Source of the DNA: CAYRYU01 sp964428355
GTDB lineage: Bacteria; Muiribacteriota; Ozemobacteria; Ozemobacterales; Ozemobacteraceae
Length of the DNA stretch: 12,974 bases
Assembly: GCA_964428355.1 (NCBI GenBank)
Contig: CAYRYU010000150.1
Span: forward strand, 1-12,974
Direction of reading: 5' to 3'
Part shown: in pieces, positions 1 to 5,390 of the stretch
Numbering within the stretch: the stretch's first letter is position 1
Layout of the letters: each line of letters opens with the position of its first letter
The notes under the pieces: generated by a model
What the model was told of the DNA's origin: nothing
Database searches by the model: none
The model's input: the letters and a program-made list of their open reading frames with translations, nothing else
Program-made: the position numbers and the translations under genes

Positions 1-1
1 A

Positions 2-42
2 TCCTGGCTTTTCGGGCACATTCGCCCCATCGTGGGGCTCGT
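2..42. repeat. 41-bp direct repeat, copy 1
   Basis: Identical over 41 bases to 122-162, giving a period of exactly 120 bp. Each copy contains a perfect hairpin, GCCCCA-TCG-TGGGGC (24-38 here, 144-158 in copy 2). The copy begins one base into the window, so the array may continue to the left. Two copies with a 79-bp hairpin-filled interval do not look like a CRISPR array. An interspersed palindromic (REP-like) element is the better guess. Confidence 0.9.
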
Positions 43-57
43 GCCCTCAAGGACTCC

Positions 58-117
58 GCCCGTCGGGCCAAGGACGGGCCATCCGTGGCCCTGGCCCGAC
101 ACTGCCGCATCCTGCGG
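58..117. repeat. nested inverted repeats between the two direct-repeat copies
   Basis: A 9-bp stem GTCGGGCCA (62-70) pairs with TGGCCCGAC (92-100). It encloses a second stem GGGCCA (76-81)/TGGCCC (86-91) with a TCCG loop. An alternative 7-bp stem GCCCGTC (58-64)/GACGGGC (73-79) competes with it. A separate small hairpin CCGCA-TCC-TGCGG lies at 105-117. No T-run follows, so these are not canonical terminators. With the hairpins inside the 41-bp repeats, nearly the whole 120-bp unit can fold. Confidence 0.75.
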
Positions 118-121
118 TTCG

Positions 122-162
122 TCCTGGCTTTTCGGGCACATTCGCCCCATCGTGGGGCTCGT
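122..162. repeat. 41-bp direct repeat, copy 2, abutting the first gene
   Basis: Perfect copy of 2-42. Similarity continues with a one-base offset to the start codon: the bases before it (165-174) match 44-53 at 8 of 10 positions. The Shine-Dalgarno-like AAGGA is therefore part of the repeat. One reading frame is open from base 1 and ends in a TGA at 175-177 that overlaps the ATG at 174, so an upstream gene ending here cannot be fully excluded. Confidence 0.88.
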
Positions 163-173
163 CTCCCCGAAGG

Positions 174-2492
174 ATGAAGCGGGGTTTCATCCTGGGGGTG
201 GTCGTTCTGTCCATGATCCTGCTGGGGGTATTCGTTTTCGGGTATCACCGGGTGGTCTCGCAGCAGAACATCGTTGCCCACCACGAACATCTGGGAACCG
301 TCGCGGGGATGATCGCCGAGTCCGGGGCCGCGCTGGTGATCGAGCACCTCTCGGCGGACAACGACCCGGTCCTGAGCGCACTTTTTCCCGGGTTCAAGGA
401 CAAGACCCTCCCCCAGGTTCCCTATACTGAAACCTCTCAGGCGAATTCGTCGGTCGAAGCAGCCCTCGTTGCCGACATCAACGCTTTCATCGCCCAGATG
501 CCGGAACTTAAGCCTCCCCTTCCGGTATGCAAGAAGGTTTCCGTCAGTCTCGACAACGTTTTCCCGATCAACCCCGAACAGACCGACGAGCAACTGGAAA
601 AGGGTCGGGATCCAAAGGAAAAATACGGGGACGTCAATGTCGAATGCCTGGTCGAGTACCAGGGACTCTCGAGAAAAGCCACACTGAAACGGCAGTTCCG
701 CGTCGTCAGCATGGTTCCAGGCCCCTTCGCCCGCTTCACTCTTTTCGTCCCCGACACCCCCTTCATGGATTCCTACAACGGCATGGGGGTCAAGTTCGGG
801 GGAGGGCTCGACCCCAATTATTCGCACGATTGCCCCTCAGGGAACCCTGTCAAAATCGGCGGTCCCCTCAAGCTCATCAACGGAACCGAGCCATGGAACC
901 AGAATGACGGAGAACATCGGGCCGAAGATGACCTCTCGAAGAGGGGGTGGGTTTTTCTGGGGCCTTCCCGCGACTTGAAGTATGTTTCCCTCCGGATTCC
1001 AGGAGGCTATGACTCCAACTCCGGAGGAGGCTTCATGTTTCACCTGCCCCCGGGAAAGAACCAATCAGGTCAGGATATCGTTCCGCTCGAGGAGATCACG
1101 GGTTCGATTTTCTGCCTTACCCCGCGGGGAAACAATTGTCGCATCAGGGGCCAGTTCCAGGGATTCTGGACCCAAGCACCCAATGAGAACATCTGGAAAA
1201 ATCTTCCCAAGGGAGTTCCCGCCTCCCGGGCGGCGGCAAGTTGGCTCTTCCCCTTTGGAGACAAGTCCGAACCAAGCCGGACACTGATGGTCGGTCCGGC
1301 AATGGCCGGATTCCTGAAGGTCCATTGCCTGATAGATCCCCCCCCCTCATTTTCCTGGTCATTTTTCATAAGATACTGGGATAAACAGAATCCGACCTCT
1401 GGCCCTTCATATTATCCCACCCTGGGTATTCCCGAAGGTTCTGCCGCCGGCCAGGAGAAGTTCAAACTCGAGGAGGTTTTTCTCGCGGTAAACGGAGACC
1501 AGGGGGCGGTAGCGTATTCCACGCTTCTCCCGCCAGAATTTTTCCCAGTCGACAATAACGGAACCGTCGAGGGTGGGGTCCCTTTCAATGTCATCTTCGA
1601 ATTCATGAGATACCCAGCGAACCAGGGCTGGACCTATCCCGACCCGAAAAGTGGGTCCCCGGTTCTTGAAAACCTGGGCCCCTATCATGTTCCCTCGATC
1701 ACAAAAGCCACGAATGCCGGAAGCGGGGCACTTCGCGGGATGCAGTCCCACGAAGCTTTCCAGATCCTCTTCACCGAGAACGGAGGAGCCGGCTTCGACA
1801 ATACCTTCTTCCGTGGCGACCTCTCGAAATACCAACTCGACCCGGAGTCGCTCGGGAATCTGGCCGGGCGGATAACGGACGTGATCGACCTGACCGGATG
1901 TCAGAATCCCACCGACGAAAAGCAGATGTTCCACGACCATCTTTTCCTGAAGAACAACCAGACCGCAAGCCTCAAACGTTCAGGGATCTACCTGGTTCTG
2001 AGGGCCGATAACAAGGCGGGAACCCAACTGCACTTTCCCACCGAAGATCTTACCCTCGATCGGGACATCATCATCATCGTCAGTCAGGGCGATATCCTGC
2101 TTCCCGGGAAGATCAAGGCGAACATGGTGGACAGCGCCCCGGACAAGCTATGTACAATCGTTGCGCTGAACGGAAACATCTATCTCGGAACCGATGACGA
2201 GATCCATGCTTATCTTGTTGCCATCAATCCCAAGATAGACAACAACATCGGGGGGCGCCTTCTTTGTTCGAACCAGTCGCGGGAGATGAAGATCTTCGGC
2301 GGTCTGGCGATCCGGACGATGGGCGTATTCAAGGCCGGAGGTGACCGGACCACCATGGGTGATTTCTTCAAGGGGGGAAAACTCAGGTTCAATCCGCGGT
2401 TCAATCCCTCCTCGCCGGTGTATCCCGACAGCCGGAAGTTCATCGCGGACGAGAAGAACGTGGTCCTGGTGATCAGGGGAGGAGTCGAGTGA
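174..2492 (+). CDS. large PilX-like type IV pilus/pseudopilus protein
   Basis: A 772-residue exported or membrane-anchored protein. It starts with a short basic stretch and the prepilin-like junction KRG-FILG, followed by a hydrophobic segment at about residues 5-24. Like PilX and GspK proteins it lacks the Glu at mature position 5. An amphipathic helix rich in Ala, Glu and Gln follows, as in PilX N-terminal domains. The middle is long and unrecognised, with scattered Cys and Gly/Pro-rich loops. From about residue 610 there are short beta-strand repeats with GDILLPG, LNGNIYLG and FGGLAIRT, resembling the C-terminal domain of large PilX-type proteins. At 772 aa it is several times longer than classical PilX (about 200 aa), so most of it is probably surface-exposed. 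The ATG at 174 is chosen because the hydrophobic segment follows at once, but the SD-like GAAGG is immediately adjacent and the frame is open to the left edge, so the true start could be further upstream. It overlaps the next gene by 4 bases. Confidence 0.72.
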   Translation: MKRGFILGVVVLSMILLGVFVFGYHRVVSQQNIVAHHEHLGTVAGMIAESGAALVIEHLSADNDPVLSALFPGFKDKTLPQVPYTETSQANSSVEAALVADINAFIAQMPELKPPLPVCKKVSVSLDNVFPINPEQTDEQLEKGRDPKEKYGDVNVECLVEYQGLSRKATLKRQFRVVSMVPGPFARFTLFVPDTPFMDSYNGMGVKFGGGLDPNYSHDCPSGNPVKIGGPLKLINGTEPWNQNDGEHRAEDDLSKRGWVFLGPSRDLKYVSLRIPGGYDSNSGGGFMFHLPPGKNQSGQDIVPLEEITGSIFCLTPRGNNCRIRGQFQGFWTQAPNENIWKNLPKGVPASRAAASWLFPFGDKSEPSRTLMVGPAMAGFLKVHCLIDPPPSFSWSFFIRYWDKQNPTSGPSYYPTLGIPEGSAAGQEKFKLEEVFLAVNGDQGAVAYSTLLPPEFFPVDNNGTVEGGVPFNVIFEFMRYPANQGWTYPDPKSGSPVLENLGPYHVPSITKATNAGSGALRGMQSHEAFQILFTENGGAGFDNTFFRGDLSKYQLDPESLGNLAGRITDVIDLTGCQNPTDEKQMFHDHLFLKNNQTASLKRSGIYLVLRADNKAGTQLHFPTEDLTLDRDIIIIVSQGDILLPGKIKANMVDSAPDKLCTIVALNGNIYLGTDDEIHAYLVAINPKIDNNIGGRLLCSNQSREMKIFGGLAIRTMGVFKAGGDRTTMGDFFKGGKLRFNPRFNPSSPVYPDSRKFIADEKNVVLVIRGGVE
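1338..1346 (+). repeat. poly-C tract of 9 inside the PilX-like gene
   Basis: Nine consecutive C residues encode part of the IDPPPS stretch. It is the longest G/C homopolymer I see in the window. Such tracts can slip during replication and switch surface genes on and off. The reading frame is intact here. Confidence 0.85.
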
Positions 2493-3007
2493 AATCTCAC
2501 CGGAACGGGCTGTCTCTCCTTGAAATCCTGATCGCGTTGCTGGTCTTTTCGTGCCTGTTGATCCCCCTTTCCCAGCTTCTTTTCAGTTCCCAACGGTATG
2601 GAGGGGCTTCCGCCTACGAGATCATGGCGGTCCACTACGCTTCGGAGATCGTCGAACAGGTCAGGAAGCTGGCCCCTCACCTGAAATCGGTCTGGCTGGC
2701 AACTGCAAAATCACTTCAGAACCTGCTGGAGGATCCTTCGGTCGTCGCCGCCCTGAAGGAAAAATCCACGGACCTGGAATTGCAGGCCGTGGTCCTGCCA
2801 CAAACGGGTTTTGCCCTTTTGCTTTCCCCTCTCGATCCCCATTTCGTGGGACGGACCGTCATCGCAAGAAGACTGGACAGCTCAGGAGCCTCCCTCCTGA
2901 ACCAGGGGACTGTCTGGAAGGTTTCGGTCACATTGGATTGGAAACTCCAGGACTCGGAAATGGCGACCCATTCGGCGGTTTTTTCCGCCCTCGTGAGGGA
3001 GGAATGA
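2489..3007 (+). CDS. type IV prepilin-like minor (pseudo)pilin, PilV/GspI type
   Basis: A 172-residue protein with a classical class III prepilin signal: a short basic leader (MKSHRNG) is cut before LSLLEILIALLVF, with the conserved Glu at mature position 5 and about 20 hydrophobic residues after it. Prepilin peptidase would cleave after Gly7 and the protein would enter a pilus or type II-secretion-like pseudopilus as a minor subunit. The AYEIMAVHYASEIVEQVRKL helix that follows fits PilV/GspI-type minor pilins, though family assignment beyond the N-terminus is weak. The start is GTG, with GTGA overlapping the stop of the PilX-like gene, preceded by AGGGGAGGAG at 2475-2484. This suggests translational coupling. 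The C-terminal half has no recognisable domain. Confidence 0.83.
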   Translation: MKSHRNGLSLLEILIALLVFSCLLIPLSQLLFSSQRYGGASAYEIMAVHYASEIVEQVRKLAPHLKSVWLATAKSLQNLLEDPSVVAALKEKSTDLELQAVVLPQTGFALLLSPLDPHFVGRTVIARRLDSSGASLLNQGTVWKVSVTLDWKLQDSEMATHSAVFSALVREE

Positions 3008-3068
3008 ACTTTATGGAAAATTTCACTTTTTCGACTCAACCTTTGGGATGATGGACCAGTAATAGAAC
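3004..3068 (+). other. short AT-rich gap before the sigma gene with overlapping mini reading frames
   Basis: This 61-bp gap (3008-3068) is visibly more AT-rich than its surroundings. An ATG at 3004 overlaps the stop of the prepilin gene, has GAGGGAGGA just upstream, and opens a 15-codon frame ending at 3051. A second mini frame starts at 3048/3051 and stops at 3062, just before the sigma-factor ATG at 3069. The mini frames could be a reinitiation relay or chance. GAACTT at 3006-3011 resembles an ECF -35 element, but I find no matching -10, so no promoter is called. Confidence 0.25.
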
Positions 3069-3599
3069 ATGGATACACAAGAACAGGAACTCCTTCAGGA
3101 ACTTAAGTCCGGAAAATACGGCAAGTTCTCACGTCTGACCGAACGGTACGGTCGCATGTGCGTGCACTTCTTCCTACTGAAGTGCCGCTGTCCGATGGAA
3201 ACAGCCCTGGATCTCTGTCAGGAGACATTCATCCGCGTGTTCCGCAGTCTGCATGGATTCGACGTAAACCGCCCCTTCAAGGCCTGGCTCATGGCCATCT
3301 GCCGGAATGTCGCGGTGGATCACCTCAAATCCGAGGGAAACCGAATCAGGAGCATCCGGTTGTGGATTCCCCCGGTCGGGCCGAACCCCGAGCAGACCGC
3401 CCTCAACACGGTGGCTATCCACGAGGCGATGGAGAAGCTCCCGGAGCGTCAAGCGGAGGTCGTTCTGATGCACTATTTCTGGGATCTGTCCTGCGCCGAG
3501 ATCGGCAAGGTCCTGGAAATATCGGAAGGAACGGTGAAGTGTCACCTGTTCCAGGCCAGGCAGAAACTGCTCGAACTGCTTCAGGAGAAACGGAAATGA
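3069..3599 (+). CDS. ECF-family RNA polymerase sigma factor
   Basis: A 176-residue sigma70-family protein of the extracytoplasmic function group, consisting of only regions 2 and 4. Region 2 covers about residues 15-90, with DLCQETFIRVFR (region 2.2, core polymerase binding) and PFKAWLMAICRNVAVDHLK (2.3/2.4, -10 recognition). Region 4 covers about 115-172, with EKLPERQAEVVLMHYFW followed by the helix-turn-helix SCAEIGKVLEISEGTVKCHL for -35 binding. Length is normal for the family. An in-frame TAG at 3063-3065 fixes ATG 3069 as the first possible start. No strong SD is visible, so translation may be weak or coupled. It overlaps the anti-sigma gene by ATGA, the usual arrangement for a sigma/anti-sigma pair. 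It would direct RNA polymerase to its own regulon when released. The target promoters are unknown. Confidence 0.95.
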   Translation: MDTQEQELLQELKSGKYGKFSRLTERYGRMCVHFFLLKCRCPMETALDLCQETFIRVFRSLHGFDVNRPFKAWLMAICRNVAVDHLKSEGNRIRSIRLWIPPVGPNPEQTALNTVAIHEAMEKLPERQAEVVLMHYFWDLSCAEIGKVLEISEGTVKCHLFQARQKLLELLQEKRK

Positions 3600-4654
3600 G
3601 TACGAAATGCTCCGCCTTCACCGAGATGGAAAAGCGCCTTCTTTCCGAGGATCGGCCGATCCGGCCCACCCCGGCCGATCTTTCACACGCGAAGAGCTGC
3701 CCGGAGTGCGCCGCGTTTCTCGAGACCCTGAAGGGCTTCGAGTCAGACATGACGGCAGGGGTGAACGAGACCTGGAAGCACCTTCCCCCGGTCGCTTTCA
3801 ATCCGCCGTCTGGGGGGCCCGGCTCCGGATTCCCGCGATGGCTCCTGTTCCTCTTTTTCCTTCTGGATGCGGTTATTGTTGCGGGAGTAGTCTGGTATTT
3901 CGCCTGGTACAAGCCTTCGGTCCAGCCTCCTCCGAGCAGGCCGATGGTGGTGGCGGCACTTCACCTGGAATCGGGGACGATTGCCGCAGCCGGGGAAACC
4001 CTTGTTGCGCCCGCTGAGATCACCCCGGGGCCCAAGGAATGGCGGATAACTGACCCTGTCAGGATGACCTTCCGTGAGAAGGTCTGTTTCAAATCTGAAT
4101 CCGCTGTTTTCGGATACACGGAGGAAGGACTGAAGCTCAAATCGGGGAAGATGTCGGTCGCCCTGCCAGGAAAGGGGTTTCCCTTCAACATGTCCACGCC
4201 CCATGCCTGCCTCGGGGTCAGGGGAACGATGTTCGACGTGGCCGTTTCTGCGGCCGGAACCCTCGTAAACGTCCAGGAGGGGGCGGTCTGGGTTCGCGGA
4301 AATTCCGAAAAGGGGGAGCGGGTGGTAAGCGCATCGGAAACCATCGAAATCGCTTCCAGCGGAATGTTCCTTTCCGCAATCCAGGTTCGGTCGCTTCCTG
4401 TGAAGATTGCGACCACAAGCGTTCTCGTGGCAACCTTCTCGATGCTGGTCGCAACCTCTTCGCCGGTCATTGCCACCGGCCCGGCCATTATGCAATACCA
4501 GGCTTCGGAATCCTCAGTCATCATTCCCACCAGTACGGTCGATCTGGCAACGGAGTCGATCGAGCCGGTTTCCCAAATCCCCACCACCACTATCACCGAA
4601 TCTGAAGATGCTTCCGCACCCGAAACTCTCGGCGACAGCATGAAGGGTTTTTGA
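3596..4654 (+). CDS. transmembrane anti-sigma factor: ZAS-type N-terminus plus periplasmic FecR domain
   Basis: A 352-residue single-pass membrane protein. The cytoplasmic N-terminus has the zinc-binding anti-sigma motif H-x3-C-x2-C (His31, Cys35, Cys38) with Cys5 as a possible fourth ligand. A transmembrane helix spans about residues 82-104. Outside it is a FecR-type domain whose hallmark LGVRGTMFDV lies at about 206-215, followed by the VNVQEGAVWV strand pair. The tail holds four tandem heptads (271-298) and a Ser/Thr-rich end. It should sequester the preceding ECF sigma factor and release it on an envelope signal. Classical FecR has a DUF4880-type N-terminus and works with a TonB-dependent transducer. 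Here the sigma-binding end is ZAS-like and no transducer is in the window. The start is ATG 3596, overlapping the sigma stop, with AGGAG at 3583-3587. The frame is open far upstream, but only as a shadow of the sigma gene. Confidence 0.93.
   Translation: MSTKCSAFTEMEKRLLSEDRPIRPTPADLSHAKSCPECAAFLETLKGFESDMTAGVNETWKHLPPVAFNPPSGGPGSGFPRWLLFLFFLLDAVIVAGVVWYFAWYKPSVQPPPSRPMVVAALHLESGTIAAAGETLVAPAEITPGPKEWRITDPVRMTFREKVCFKSESAVFGYTEEGLKLKSGKMSVALPGKGFPFNMSTPHACLGVRGTMFDVAVSAAGTLVNVQEGAVWVRGNSEKGERVVSASETIEIASSGMFLSAIQVRSLPVKIATTSVLVATFSMLVATSSPVIATGPAIMQYQASESSVIIPTSTVDLATESIEPVSQIPTTTITESEDASAPETLGDSMKGF
4406..4489 (+). repeat. four degenerate 21-bp (heptad) repeats in the anti-sigma tail
   Basis: Residues 271-298 divide into IATTSVL, VATFSML, VATSSPV and IATGPAI: four 7-residue units sharing [I/V]-A-T at positions 1-3. 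At DNA level the units are 21 bp and diverged, so this is an old duplication or selection for the pattern, not a recent expansion. The period and the Val/Ala/Thr/Ser composition suggest an extended beta or stalk-like segment. Confidence 0.6.
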
Positions 4655-5349
4655 TGAACCTGAGCTTCATTTCTGACAGGGTTTCGATTGTTCGCCGGGG
4701 TTTTACCTTCGTCGAAGCGGTCATCGTTCTGGTTCTTTCGACGATCGTGTTCTATGGCGTCCAAGCCATTTTCTCGCACGGAATTCGGACCTCGATGAAA
4801 GGGGTGGATTTCCTCGAATCGACCCGGGCCGCGAATGCCCTTCTCCGCAATCTCCAACAGGACTTGAGGGAGTCCCTCATCGTTCAGACTCCGGGCGGCC
4901 GGCGGGTGGTCCCTTCGACGGTGACCGGAAAGTTCGATCCCGAGGCTATCAACGGAGGGCCGCTCGGAAGCGAGGTCAAGTTCGGCCTGATCGGGGCAAC
5001 CGTCACCTACAAGTTGATGCCTTCCCAGACCAACTCGATCATTTCGACAGGCGACCAGGGTTACATCGTCCGGGAGGAAGAAGTGACCGGTCAGCCAAAA
5101 AAGGTCAGAGAGTTCGGTGTCCCAAGGGTGAAGAAGTTCGAGGTGGTCCAGCTCTTCCGTGACCAAAGGGTCACCCAGAGTTCGCCCCCTTACAGCCAGG
5201 GTCAGCTCTACGTCCGGTTCGTGATAGGGTCTGATGACCCGCGCTTTCCCGCCAGTACCATCCAGTTCGGTACCCTGCTCTCGACAAGCCAGCTCGCCTC
5301 CACCACCTGGTGGAACTACATGTTTCCGCTGCCCCAGAGCGGGGGGTAG
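4654..5349 (+). CDS. type IV prepilin-like minor (pseudo)pilin, PilW/GspJ type
   Basis: A 231-residue protein with a prepilin signal. A leader of 18 residues or so, ending IVRRG, precedes FTFVEAVIVLVLSTIVF, with Glu at mature position 5 and a typical hydrophobic N-terminal helix. The segment RAANALLRNLQQDLRES after the helix matches the PilW/GspJ layout, in which the helix carries on into a globular head. Prepilin peptidase processing and inclusion at a pilus or pseudopilus tip follow from family knowledge. The ATG at 4654 shares one base with the anti-sigma stop and has GAAGGG at 4642-4647. An in-frame TTG at 4651 is the less likely alternative. This gene lies directly downstream of the sigma/anti-sigma pair, with a PilV/GspI-like gene directly upstream of it. 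The C-terminal 120 residues are unrecognised. Confidence 0.82.
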   Translation: MNLSFISDRVSIVRRGFTFVEAVIVLVLSTIVFYGVQAIFSHGIRTSMKGVDFLESTRAANALLRNLQQDLRESLIVQTPGGRRVVPSTVTGKFDPEAINGGPLGSEVKFGLIGATVTYKLMPSQTNSIISTGDQGYIVREEEVTGQPKKVREFGVPRVKKFEVVQLFRDQRVTQSSPPYSQGQLYVRFVIGSDDPRFPASTIQFGTLLSTSQLASTTWWNYMFPLPQSGG

Positions 5350-5379
5350 CCACTGATGTCAAATCGGTAGATCATTTTC

Positions 5380-5385
5380 AGGAGG
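5380..5385 (+). promoter_or_regulatory. consensus ribosome binding site
   Basis: A full AGGAGG lies five bases before ATG 5391. It settles the start, since the frame is open back to 5310, and places a signal peptide exactly at the N-terminus. Confidence 0.85.
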
Positions 5386-5390
5386 ATTCC

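Noticed and set aside
2..162. CRISPR array
   Set aside because: There are only two copies, 41 bp long with a 79-bp interval, the interval is itself palindromic, and no cas-like gene is present.
32..430. Plus-strand reading frame covering the repeat and the beginning of the PilX-like gene
   Set aside because: It runs through the hairpin repeats and then overlaps in another frame a gene with a clear membrane helix; its composition is Pro/Arg/Gly-rich as expected of a GC-rich shadow frame.
1036..1080. P-loop-like PPGKNQSG in the PilX-like protein
   Set aside because: It lacks the GxxxxGK[ST] spacing and the preceding hydrophobic strand of a Walker A motif.
3006..3040. ECF-type autoregulatory promoter (GAACTT as -35)
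   Set aside because: No plausible ECF -10 lies 15-17 bp downstream. A six-base match alone is not enough.
3158..3595. Upstream in-frame extension of the anti-sigma gene
   Set aside because: It lies entirely inside the sigma factor gene in another frame. ATG 3596 with AGGAG and the ATGA overlap is the natural start.
3961..5166. 401-codon antisense open frame
   Set aside because: It spans the anti-sigma FecR domain and the prepilin gene on the opposite strand, has no recognisable domain or SD, and both sense genes are strongly supported.
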